Made by a program: the position numbers and the translations under genes
Part shown: positions 15,788 through 22,963 of the stretch, piece after piece
Position numbering within the stretch: position 1 is the first letter of the stretch
Layout: each line of letters begins with the position of its first letter
Assembly (NCBI GenBank): GCA_002701295.1
Contig: NZUJ01000112.1
Location: forward strand, 1 to 34,865
Direction of reading: 5' to 3'
Length of the DNA: 34,865 bases
From: Ponticaulis sp.
GTDB taxonomy: Bacteria > Pseudomonadota > Alphaproteobacteria > Caulobacterales > Hyphomonadaceae
The notes under the pieces: generated by a model
Told to the model about the DNA's origin: nothing
The model's database searches: none
The model's input: only the letters and a program-made list of their open reading frames with translations

Positions 15788-16342
15788 TCAGGCTTTCTCC
15801 ACAGAGTCTTCGGTTTCGGCATGGGCAGAATCGGCCAGCCGGACCTCGTCCATTTCTATCGTTCCATAGGACTCACGAATACGAACCACGATGGCCAGTC
15901 CGACGGCCAGGGTCGCAACGCCGACAACAATCGCCGTCAGGATCAGAACGTGTGGCAGCGGGTTGGAATAGAGCTCGTGAAGCGGTTCACCGCCGATATG
16001 ACCGGGCTCCAGATACCCATCAACATATGGCCGTCCCAACTCATCGACACCCTCACCGCCACCATGTGCAGCAGGCGCGTGCGCGGCGTCACCGCCATGA
16101 CCATCATCAGCGCCATGCCCGCCGCCATGCTCTTTCGGATAATCATGTCCGAAAAGGATAGGCGCAGAACCGCCGCGGATTTTACTCAGCGTGATATAGA
16201 ACAGGAAGACAGAGGTTTGAAAAACACCAAGTCCGACAAGGCGCTTGATCATGTTTTCTGCCTGGAAGGTCACATAAAGACCCACCATCATCAGAAGAAT
16301 GATCGCCCAGTAATTATAACGTTCGAAGATGAATTCGGCCAT
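15788..16342 (-). CDS. mrpC: Mrp antiporter subunit C (NuoK-like) with His-rich loop
   Basis: A 184-residue NuoK-type subunit with three membrane helices. ATG 16342 is used; GTG 16348 (four-base overlap with mrpB) is an alternative, with GAGG available to either. Helix 1 is NYWAIILLMMVGLYVTF and helix 2 is VGLGVFQTSVFLFYITL. Then, in place of the short loop found in most MrpC proteins, there is a ~60-residue Gly/His/Asp-rich insert with His at about 66, 72, 76, 82, 88 and 93. Helix 3 (VLILTAIVVGVATLAVGLAI) and an acidic tail follow. The insert could bind metal or sit on the outside of the complex (inference). Confidence 0.9.
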   Translation of the reverse strand: MAEFIFERYNYWAIILLMMVGLYVTFQAENMIKRLVGLGVFQTSVFLFYITLSKIRGGSAPILFGHDYPKEHGGGHGADDGHGGDAAHAPAAHGGGEGVDELGRPYVDGYLEPGHIGGEPLHELYSNPLPHVLILTAIVVGVATLAVGLAIVVRIRESYGTIEMDEVRLADSAHAETEDSVEKA

Positions 16343-16344
16343 GT

Positions 16345-16797
16345 TCACCAATCCTCATCGTCGATTTCAGGCGCACGGCCAGCGAATGAATAGAAAATCG
16401 TCAGCATGCTTCCGGCAACGGCGAACAGAACACCGATTTCAATGATAATGATCCCGATATGCTGGCCCCAATGGCCCTCTGGTCCTTCAGCGACCAGAAA
16501 GTCATAGTCCAGAAAATTGCCGCCATTGATCAGCGACCACACACCGACTGAGCCATAGATAAAGAACCCGGCTGCGGCCAGCGAACGGGAGAAAATCGGC
16601 GGAATACGCTTCATGGCATCCACCACACCGAAAATCAGCGCGTAAAGAATAACGCCAACAGCGATGATAACGCCCGCCTGGAAGCCACCACCCGGTGAGA
16701 GCTCGCCGTGGAACTGCACATACAGCGCAAACAGGACGATAATCGGGATCAGGAACTTGCCGGTGACCCGCAGAATGACGTGATGATCAGGGTTCAT
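16345..16797 (-). CDS. mrpB: Mrp antiporter subunit B
   Basis: A 150-residue membrane protein with four helices and the MnhB signature HGELSPGGGFQAGV (about residues 30-43), diagnostic of MrpB and of the MrpB-like domain of MbhF. It ends in an acidic cytoplasmic tail (PEIDDEDW). Its start overlaps the stop of the DUF4040 gene (ATGA), and mrpC follows without a real gap. It belongs to the small-subunit module of the Mrp Na+/H+ antiporter. No anomaly seen. Confidence 0.92.
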   Translation of the reverse strand: MNPDHHVILRVTGKFLIPIIVLFALYVQFHGELSPGGGFQAGVIIAVGVILYALIFGVVDAMKRIPPIFSRSLAAAGFFIYGSVGVWSLINGGNFLDYDFLVAEGPEGHWGQHIGIIIIEIGVLFAVAGSMLTIFYSFAGRAPEIDDEDW

Positions 16798-17405
16798 TTC
16801 TTGCCCCGCTTTTTGTTCATCAGGGTCGCAGACAGAGAGCGCTCCCCAAAGCCCAGCAACAGAGCCACCGCAACGCCGGCGATGAAGACAACGCCTGTCT
16901 CACCGAAGGTATCAAAGCCACGATAGCTGGCGAGAATGGAGGTCACGACGTTCGGAATGCCGATATCAGGATAGTTCCGCTGCAGATATTCCTGCGCCAG
17001 ATAAGCGTTTGCCGGCGAATCCGGATCACCAAAGCCCGGAAGGTCGATAGTCGCGTAAAGAAGCACAGCGCCGGTCACAACACAGACAAGTCCGGGCGCA
17101 AGCCGCTTCCAGGGTTTGTCTTCCTTGGCGGTTCGCACCGTCAGCAACATGGCGCCAAGAAGAAGCGCTGTCGAAATGCCTGCGCCGACCGCGGCTTCGG
17201 TAAAGCCAACATCTACAGCATCGACGATCACGAACCATGTGGCCGATAGGAGGCTGTAGACACCTGACAGCATGACCAGAGCAAACAGGCTACGAAGACG
17301 CGCAATCGCGATTGCGGTCACGCCCATCATGCTCAGAACGCCAATATCAATCAGAACAACAGACAATTCGATATCGCTGGACGCGATGTGAGCCGGATCA
17401 GCCAT
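16794..17405 (-). CDS. DUF4040/MbhE-type protein (MrpA C-terminal module)
   Basis: A 203-residue membrane protein matching the C-terminal part of MrpA, or MbhD and MbhE fused. The first half is the DUF4040 module (LFALVMLSGVYSLLSATWFV, then DVGFTEAAVGAGISTALLL with a membrane Glu). The second half carries the MbhE-like helices and the GFDTFGETGVVFIAGVAVA motif. In canonical seven-subunit Mrp systems this is fused to the large MrpA antiporter domain; here it is free-standing, as in hydrogenase- and sulfane-reductase-linked Mrp modules. It overlaps mrpG by eight bases and mrpB by four. Confidence 0.88.
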   Translation of the reverse strand: MADPAHIASSDIELSVVLIDIGVLSMMGVTAIAIARLRSLFALVMLSGVYSLLSATWFVIVDAVDVGFTEAAVGAGISTALLLGAMLLTVRTAKEDKPWKRLAPGLVCVVTGAVLLYATIDLPGFGDPDSPANAYLAQEYLQRNYPDIGIPNVVTSILASYRGFDTFGETGVVFIAGVAVALLLGFGERSLSATLMNKKRGKK

Positions 17406-17787
17406 TTTCGCTTTCTCCCTCGTCTTCGTCCTTCAGGTCACGAAACTTGCCGATAAGCGGCTCGAGGCCAGCCGTATAAGCCGCATTCGCGATGGCGTGT
17501 GCGCTGGTCGGCCCCGTCAATACTAGGAACAGTCCAATCAGGATCATCTTGATCACGATGAAAATGCCGGGCGCCAGCAGGGCCATACCCGCCAACAACG
17601 TCAGCGCACCAAGCGTATCGGTCACACTTGCGGCATGCAGACGCGTGTAGAAATCCGGAAAGCGCAACACGCCAACAGCCGCGATCACTGTTGAGACCGC
17701 GCCAATCAGACACAGAATGCTGCCAACCCAGTGTCGCCAGCCCTCAGAGAGAACGGCCGCAATAACAGTATCGAGAACTTCGGTCAT
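17398..17787 (-). CDS. mrpG: Mrp antiporter subunit G
   Basis: A 129-residue protein with three membrane helices. It bears the MnhG signature IGAVSTVIAAVGVLRFPDFY followed by TRLHAASVTDTLG. A charged cytoplasmic tail (KFRDLKDEDEGESENG) ends the protein. It overlaps mrpF by ATGA and the DUF4040 gene by eight bases, within the operon order E-F-G seen in other Mrp systems. Part of the small-subunit bundle that structures suggest forms the sodium path together with the MrpA C-terminal module. Confidence 0.92.
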   Translation of the reverse strand: MTEVLDTVIAAVLSEGWRHWVGSILCLIGAVSTVIAAVGVLRFPDFYTRLHAASVTDTLGALTLLAGMALLAPGIFIVIKMILIGLFLVLTGPTSAHAIANAAYTAGLEPLIGKFRDLKDEDEGESENG

Positions 17788-18089
17788 TGCGCGCCCCGCT
17801 TCTTCTCGCCTTCAGGCTTCACAAGCGAAATCTGGAAAGAACGATAGCGGAAGAACTTCAGGATCGCGATGGTCGCTACAAAGTTGATCAGCGCATAAAG
17901 CAGCGCGACATCTGCGAAATCAGGACGGTCCATCAGGAAGCCGACCAGTGCCAGAACCACCACAATTTTTGTGCCGATGGAGTTTACCGCCAGAACCCGG
18001 TCATAAAGGGTCGGCCCGGAAAACAGACGGATCAGCAAAAGGACGATCGCGACGAATAAAGCGAGCGTCGCTGCAGCTAATAGCGACAT
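17784..18089 (-). CDS. mrpF: Mrp antiporter subunit F
   Basis: A 101-residue three-helix membrane protein. The segment RLFSGPTLYDRVLAVNSIGT matches the highly conserved MrpF motif (GPTxxDRVLAxDxxG), and DFADVALLYALINFVATI is the third helix. The start overlaps the mrpE stop by one base (TGATG), and the stop overlaps mrpG by ATGA. Family assignment is secure; no unusual feature is seen. Confidence 0.92.
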   Translation of the reverse strand: MSLLAAATLALFVAIVLLLIRLFSGPTLYDRVLAVNSIGTKIVVVLALVGFLMDRPDFADVALLYALINFVATIAILKFFRYRSFQISLVKPEGEKKRGAQ

Positions 18090-18586
18090 CAGGCTTTTCC
18101 TTTACGTGTTGAAGGACCATCGCCGGCAAGCGAAGACCGACGATCCATTTCTTCGAAGGCTTCCGGCTGAGCATCAGCTTCATAAAGACCGTGAACCAGC
18201 ATGATGTCGTCATCGACGCGCAAGGTCACTGTGCCCGGCGTCAGTGTGATCGAGTTGGCAAAAATAACCTTGGCGAGGTCTGAGCGACAGGTGGACTTCA
18301 CCTTCACGAGGCTCGGCTCAATATCCAGCTCAGGAGACATAATCGCTTTAAGAACAGTGATGTTCGCCTTAACAATCTCACCAATCAAGTAAGGCGTGTA
18401 CAACAGGAATGCGAAAATGCGATGATACGGAGACGATTCCCGATCTTTCAGATCCAGCCGGATCGCCAGTGCGATAGCGATAATAACGGAAACAACTCCG
18501 AGCCCCAGAACGAGCGGCTCGAATACGCCCGACATTCCGAGCCATAACAACACTAATGCAGTTGCCAAACCCAGCACGTAGATCAC
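18089..18586 (-). CDS. mrpE: Mrp antiporter subunit E (first gene of operon)
   Basis: A 165-residue protein of the MrpE/MnhE family. It starts at GTG 18586 with AAAGG about nine bases upstream. Two or three membrane helices lie in the first half. The conserved E-subunit core follows: FLLYTPYLIGEIVKANITVL, then LVKVKSTCRSDLAKVIFANS and ITLTPGTVTLRVDDDIMLVH. The hydrophilic C-terminus carries a basic end (STRKGKA). As the first gene it sets the operon start; the promoter should lie in the 157 bases between it and the DUF2336 gene. Confidence 0.92.
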   Translation of the reverse strand: MIYVLGLATALVLLWLGMSGVFEPLVLGLGVVSVIIAIALAIRLDLKDRESSPYHRIFAFLLYTPYLIGEIVKANITVLKAIMSPELDIEPSLVKVKSTCRSDLAKVIFANSITLTPGTVTLRVDDDIMLVHGLYEADAQPEAFEEMDRRSSLAGDGPSTRKGKA

Positions 18587-18651
18587 GCGGTCAGCACCTT
18601 TCGCCTTAACAAACCATCAGGACCGAAGGACTAGCCAAGTGGAAACGACTT

Positions 18652-18684
18652 GACCAGTGGTCTGCAATAAATTCTCAATAAATT
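18652..18684. promoter_or_regulatory. Short repeats upstream of the Mrp operon
   Basis: Two copies of CAATAAATT (18665-18673 and 18676-18684) are spaced 11 bases apart, close to one helical turn. Next to them lies the dyad GACCA-G-TGGTC (18652-18662). They are 66-98 bases upstream of the mrpE start, a plausible place for a regulator that controls the operon. No -35/-10 pair was convincing by eye. Confidence 0.3.
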
Positions 18685-18743
18685 TTCGCGTTACAACGGG
18701 TCTGCGCCCTGTTCATGGCCATTTCTGAGGCAGCTGCGACAGC

Positions 18744-19952
18744 TTAGTTGCCGAACACCAATCGTGCGGTACGCGCAGACGTAGAGAAATGCTGTTCCGC
18801 ATTCATATCCTGACCGGGCATGCCGGTTGTACGTCCTTCGAAATTCGAGCTGAGCGACCAGTTCCAGTACCGCAATGTCGTTTGCGCCTTGGCCACGCTC
18901 ATCATCTCATAGATTTCGCGAATGCGTTCGTAATGAGGATGCAGGACGCCCGGACCAATCTCCGCAGGACGCTTCATCGCAACCCACAACCGCATCAGAT
19001 AATGACGCTTCAGGCCCGTTGCCTTGCAAAGAACAGCAATCGCTTCACCGCCCGGATCTGTCAGGATCTTGGCTGTCGTGATCGGTTTGATACCCGCCAG
19101 ATGCCCGATTTCTTGTGCCGATTCACGGTTCAGCCCTGTTTTCTCCGCCGCTTCAATTGCCTCTTCAAGGCTTTCAAACGGGCTGCGCTCAATGGCGGCA
19201 CGATTGCGCTGACGACGCTCAATCAGCTGCAGAGTTTTGCGGGCAACCGGGTCAGACCAGCCTTCAGAGGCCGCGATGGCGAAAACATCGCCGCAGATGT
19301 CGATCAGTTCAGAACGGTCTGCCGAATATTTCATCAGAATCGTTCGGCGCTCTTCTTCACCACACCACCAGAACATGGTCATAGCCTGGTTCGGGGTCAT
19401 TTCTTCGCGACCAATCAGCAGCGGACACAGCTCGTCATTCTCGCGCGACAGCTCCATCAAAGCGTCCATGGCCGTTTCCGACAGGAAGGATCGGCGCGAT
19501 TTCAGCATATCCAGAATAGCCGGCACGTGGCCGATATCGGTCAGCGTATCGCAGATCGACGGTCCCAGCGTCTTCCGGCGCGCAACAGCTTCGGCGTGAA
19601 GTGGTGTCGAATGCTTCAGAATGAAGTTGATGTCGGAGTCGTCAAATGACGAATTGTTTTCAAGCAGCTCACCAGCGACTTCAATGGTGCACAGAGCCAG
19701 ATATCGCAGCACGCGTCGCGGCGCTTCCTGGGTCGGAACAAGTCGGCGCGCGCAGAAAATACGATCTTCTTCGTCCGCATCGAACAATAGGTCGAGCAGA
19801 ATATCACCGGCCATGGACCGATCTTGCGGCGGAATTCGTGACGACGGCATGGCCACGACATCGATCAACCGACGTAACAAGGTCATCCGCGCGCGGCGCG
19901 GCATATTGGAGACAACCTGGTCAGTTAAATCGAGTGCTTTGTCGGAAGCCAT
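18744..19952 (-). CDS. DUF2336 family protein
   Basis: A 402-residue soluble, mostly alpha-helical protein of the DUF2336 family, which is common in Alphaproteobacteria. Recognisable parts are LLRRLIDVVAMPSSRIPPQD with the following aspartate-rich segment, the HEAT-like middle (VPAILDMLKSRRSFLSETAM) and the C-terminal domain segment ALCKATGLKRHYLMRLWVAM. No signal peptide or membrane helix is present. The biochemical function is not established. It lies upstream of the Mrp operon in the same direction, but the 157-base gap suggests separate transcription. ATG 19952 is used; its ribosome site is weak. Confidence 0.8.
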   Translation of the reverse strand: MASDKALDLTDQVVSNMPRRARMTLLRRLIDVVAMPSSRIPPQDRSMAGDILLDLLFDADEEDRIFCARRLVPTQEAPRRVLRYLALCTIEVAGELLENNSSFDDSDINFILKHSTPLHAEAVARRKTLGPSICDTLTDIGHVPAILDMLKSRRSFLSETAMDALMELSRENDELCPLLIGREEMTPNQAMTMFWWCGEEERRTILMKYSADRSELIDICGDVFAIAASEGWSDPVARKTLQLIERRQRNRAAIERSPFESLEEAIEAAEKTGLNRESAQEIGHLAGIKPITTAKILTDPGGEAIAVLCKATGLKRHYLMRLWVAMKRPAEIGPGVLHPHYERIREIYEMMSVAKAQTTLRYWNWSLSSNFEGRTTGMPGQDMNAEQHFSTSARTARLVFGN

Positions 19953-20066
19953 GAAAATGCTCTTGTTTGAGCCTTAATCTAACGATCTAAATCTTAACAT
20001 AGACTAAGGAAATCGCCTCAAACTGCCCTGAGCGACCAACAAAACACACCTGTAGAGCTGTATATC

Positions 20067-20522
20067 TTAATGCCTGTCGTCACGCCCTGGATGCACGGCG
20101 ATCAGAAGTAGAGATGCAGTCAGAATCGCCACGGTCAGATAAAATTGAGCACCTGTATCTGACTGATCACTGCCCATTTCCACAGCGAGTTCCATGCCAA
20201 GCCAGGGCGAGAGATGGGCTGCGATCAATCCGCCCATCAGAACGGCCGCCAGTCCAGCACCAAACTTGCGGAAATAGGGGATCAGAAGACAAAACATCGC
20301 GGCGATAATCACCCCGCTGAAGATCAGCCTGCCAGTGGGTTCAAACAGGGCAATACCCGACCGTTCTGCAAGGGTGGCAAAAATCACATTCTGTCCGGGA
20401 AGGTCGAACAACAGGACCTGCCCTGTTGCCGGGTCCGGAAGCGGATGGACTGTGCTATGAAGCAGGACCGCGATCAGGAAAATGGCAAGCAGCCAGCTTA
20501 ACAAGGTCCGGACGGTATGCAT
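20067..20522 (-). CDS. Four-helix membrane protein, hypothetical
   Basis: A 151-residue protein with about four membrane helices: WLLAIFLIAVLLHS, LIFSGVIIAAMFCLLIPYF, GLAAVLMGGLIAAHLSPWL and FYLTVAILTASLLLIAVH. ATG 20522 is chosen because AGGA stands about eight bases upstream, and because longer versions would run into the divergent MFS transporter gene. An in-frame ATG at 20621 would add 33 hydrophilic residues and cannot be excluded. No named family is recognised with confidence. It is divergent from the transporter gene, with a shared 136-base intergenic region. Confidence 0.6.
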   Translation of the reverse strand: MHTVRTLLSWLLAIFLIAVLLHSTVHPLPDPATGQVLLFDLPGQNVIFATLAERSGIALFEPTGRLIFSGVIIAAMFCLLIPYFRKFGAGLAAVLMGGLIAAHLSPWLGMELAVEMGSDQSDTGAQFYLTVAILTASLLLIAVHPGRDDRH

Positions 20523-20658
20523 TTCGGTTTCCTGACGATTGCTCGCTTCCTTCCTTGCCGTCTCCGCAAGAGAGGTCAAGATTTTGACAACGATCTGATG
20601 CTGACTTTCTGGCGAAGACATGGCATCGCTGTTTTCACCACAGTGTATTGGGGCGTTC

Positions 20659-22059
20659 ATGAGTGAGGAATTCGAGAAACTTGACCGTGAGGTGATGGAA
20701 GGCGCGTCATCCCCGGTATCAGGTGTAGATTCCGCTCTGAATGCAGGCAGCATTCTGCGCGTCCGGCGCATCACGCGGGAAATTCTGAAAGAACTGCCGG
20801 CCTATCTCGTGGTTCAATCGACCTGGTTCTGGGCGTTCGGCCTGCAAATGGTCCTCTTCCCCTATCTGATTACCATCAAGCTCGGGCTTAACGGCACGCA
20901 GCTCGGCATTGCAAACATGGCTCTGGCCGCCCCGTCTGTCGTTTTCCTCCTGATCGGCGGCGTCGTCGCCGAGCGCGCAGATGGCAAGCGAATGTTGATG
21001 TTGCTGCACGCACTCGCCGCTTTCCCGGCCCTGATGCTAGCTTATGCCGTCCATCAGGGCATCCTCAATTATTTCATGATGGTTGGCTATGGTGTGGCCA
21101 TGGGCACGCTCGGGGCATTCATGATGCCTGCTCGGGATTCCATCCTGAATGAAGTGGTCGACCGGCGCGCCAAAACAGGTTCTGGCGTCACAATTCAGCG
21201 CGGTGTTGCCTTTGCCACGCTCGCCCAGTTCGCCGCGCAAATCATCGGCATTGTCCTGGGCGGATATGCTGACAAGGCCACGCGCATGCCCGATTTTCTG
21301 GGCGGCTTCACAGTTGGCCCCGTCTCCTCTGAACACCTTCTCTATTTTCAGGCCGCAGTCGTCGCCATGGGCGCCATCGGCGCGCTCTGGCTTGCCAAAG
21401 GGCGCCGCGTTTTCACGGGCCGGAGCGGTTTGACGGCTGCCTTTGGCGATATGGCCGATGGCTTCCGGGCCGTCCGGGCGAATCCCAAATTGCTGGCCAT
21501 GACATCGCTGATGTTTGGCGTCGGTATTTTCGTCATCGGATCGTTTCTGGTCGTCCTGCCCATCATCAATAAAAAGGTCTTCAATCTCGGGCCGGATGGC
21601 ATTCGGGATATGTATATGACCTTCTGGTTTGGCGCGTTTGTCTCATCTGCCGTGCTCTCCGTCTTCAAGAACCTCAAGCGCCCGGGACGGCTCCTTCTGA
21701 CAGCTCAGTTTCTCGGCTCAATGGTGATTTTGGTGATGATGTGGGATGGCATCAAAGACTATCACCAGCTCTTCCTGGTCATTGTCTTCATCTGGGGGCT
21801 TGCCGGTGGCGTATCGATTGCCATGAGCCGTTCCATCGTCCAGGCCGCCGCGCCGAAAGATCAGCTCGCACGCGTCCTCTCCATCTACCAGCTTGGCTTC
21901 ATGGCAGGTGCCCCCATCGGGGCTTTTCTCATGGGCATTGCTGTCGATATTTTCGGCCCCTACCGGATCGCCATCGTCCCGGCACTTGGCATGGGACTTC
22001 TGGTCCTCTGGATGGTTTTCAGGTCCCCGATCTGGAATTTGAAAGCGGATGAAACTTGA
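20659..22059 (+). CDS. Major facilitator superfamily transporter
   Basis: A 466-residue transporter with twelve predicted membrane helices after a ~45-residue cytoplasmic N-terminus. ATG 20659 (MSEEFEKLDREVMEG) is preferred to ATG 20620 because GGGG lies five bases upstream and the longer start crosses the divergent gene's leader. MFS features are the helix 2-3 loop GGVVAERADGKRMLML (the motif A position) and MPARDSILNEVVDRRAKTG in the helix 4-5 region. The substrate cannot be told from sequence. The stop overlaps the next start (TTGA), so the downstream membrane protein is probably made with it. Confidence 0.85.
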   Translation: MSEEFEKLDREVMEGASSPVSGVDSALNAGSILRVRRITREILKELPAYLVVQSTWFWAFGLQMVLFPYLITIKLGLNGTQLGIANMALAAPSVVFLLIGGVVAERADGKRMLMLLHALAAFPALMLAYAVHQGILNYFMMVGYGVAMGTLGAFMMPARDSILNEVVDRRAKTGSGVTIQRGVAFATLAQFAAQIIGIVLGGYADKATRMPDFLGGFTVGPVSSEHLLYFQAAVVAMGAIGALWLAKGRRVFTGRSGLTAAFGDMADGFRAVRANPKLLAMTSLMFGVGIFVIGSFLVVLPIINKKVFNLGPDGIRDMYMTFWFGAFVSSAVLSVFKNLKRPGRLLLTAQFLGSMVILVMMWDGIKDYHQLFLVIVFIWGLAGGVSIAMSRSIVQAAAPKDQLARVLSIYQLGFMAGAPIGAFLMGIAVDIFGPYRIAIVPALGMGLLVLWMVFRSPIWNLKADET

Positions 22060-22520
22060 AGGTCGCAACAGCAGCTAATCTGAAGAGCCTGCTCTTCGTC
22101 TTGAGCATCGTACTGCTCATTCCCTTTGCTTTGTTGCTCCTCATTTCGAGCTGGGTCATCGGACTGCCTGTACTCGCCTTGCTCTTTTTCGGCTGGCTTC
22201 TCCTCGCGCGTAAACTGCGAACATACCCCGAGCTTCTACTGGCAGGTCTTCTTAGTCCGGTCGTGATGATACTGCCTGTCGCAATCAATCCGATTGAACC
22301 GTTTACGAACCTACCAGATCCGGTTCTAGCCGTTCGAGCGCTCGCAGGAATCAGTATCTCAGTTCCTGAAAACGTCTGGCCGGAATTTTGGTGGGCGCCG
22401 CAATTGTTGCTCGCATTCCTCTATGGAACAGCGGTCCTGGTACTATCGGGCTTTTCAGTTGGTCGGAATCTCCTAAACGAACGGAGCTCAACGAAGCAGG
22501 CATCACACGCCACCGATTGA
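22056..22520 (+). CDS. Small membrane protein coupled to the MFS transporter
   Basis: A 154-residue frame starting at TTG 22056, whose TTGA overlaps the transporter stop. No in-frame ATG occurs until about residue 70, so the TTG start is the only way to include the first helices. Hydrophobic segments are LLFVLSIVLLIPFALLLLIS, VLALLFFGWLLLA, LLLAGLLSPVVMILP and PQLLLAFLYGTAVLVLSGF. No family is recognised. Codon use looks somewhat different from the transporter, with more CTT and ACT-type codons. It ends 17 bases before a hairpin repeat. An accessory role for the transporter is only inferred from coupling. Confidence 0.55.
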   Translation: MKVATAANLKSLLFVLSIVLLIPFALLLLISSWVIGLPVLALLFFGWLLLARKLRTYPELLLAGLLSPVVMILPVAINPIEPFTNLPDPVLAVRALAGISISVPENVWPEFWWAPQLLLAFLYGTAVLVLSGFSVGRNLLNERSSTKQASHATD

Positions 22521-22537
22521 GTTTCTCTCGTTCAAAG

Positions 22538-22577
22538 CCCTTCTCCCTATGAGGGAGAAGGGTTTGGGATGAGGGTC
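22538..22577 (+). repeat. Hairpin repeat A, downstream flank of the DUF559 remnant
   Basis: CCCTTCTCCCT (22538-22548), loop ATG, then AGGGAGAAGGG (22552-22562) form a perfect 11-bp stem. It is followed by the tail TTTGGGATGAGGGTC. The tail touches the DUF559 stop codon. A related hairpin with a matching tail (GGGTGAGGGG) lies in inverted orientation at 22920-22957. The pair looks like REP-type intergenic palindromes. Confidence 0.75.
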
Positions 22578-22919
22578 ATTCAAGTTCATAAATAGCTGTC
22601 GCGACGCGCTCATGAAGATGTTCTGGATGAAACGCTTCATCGTTCGGAATGCGCAAAACACGCCAGCCCAAAGAATTCAGCACCGCATCGCGCCCCAGGT
22701 CGCGCGCAATAACTTCCGGGTGGTTGTGAATTCCGCCATCAATTTCGATCAGCAGCCGCACTTTGGTAATTGCAAATTCGGCAACGAAACCTTCAATTGG
22801 GTGTTGACGACGAACAGGAAACCGAGTTTTCGAAATTGCCGAAGCGTCTGCCATGCCGACTCTTCTGCACTTGTCGCAGATTTTCGAAGCCGTCGCGCAC
22901 GATCGTTTGGGTTGCTCGT
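22576..22919 (-). pseudogene. DUF559 (Vsr-like) endonuclease gene, frameshifted and lacking a start
   Basis: The uninterrupted part (22576-22854) encodes the C-terminal two thirds of a DUF559 domain: VRRQHPIEGFVAEFAI, then LLIEIDGGIHNH with the Glu/Asp/His set expected of the fold, and GWRVLRIPNDE. The missing N-terminus, ARRLRKSATSAEESAW followed by QTLRQFRKLGF, is encoded just upstream (about 22832-22905) in another minus-strand frame. One base missing near 22810-22826 explains the break. In the N-terminal frame no ATG, GTG or TTG occurs before a TAG stop, so the start is lost too. ATG 22854 would give a truncated product that reads MADASAISKTR out of register. DUF559 is related to very-short-patch-repair nucleases. 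A sequencing error could explain the shift but not the missing start. Confidence 0.75.
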
Positions 22920-22957
22920 CCCCTCACCCTATATCCCTCTCCCCCAAGGGGCGAGGG
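22920..22957 (-). repeat. Hairpin repeat B, upstream flank of the DUF559 remnant
   Basis: On the plus strand the tail CCCCTCACCCTATAT (22920-22934) is followed by CCCTC-T-CCCC (22935-22944), loop CAA, then GGGG-C-GAGGG (22948-22957), a stem with one mismatch. It is inverted relative to repeat A, so both tails point inward at the DUF559 remnant. It starts at the first base outside the remnant's open frame and lies six bases past the stop of the neighbouring 2OG oxygenase gene. It may also serve as that gene's terminator. Confidence 0.7.
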
Positions 22958-22963
22958 ACTTTC

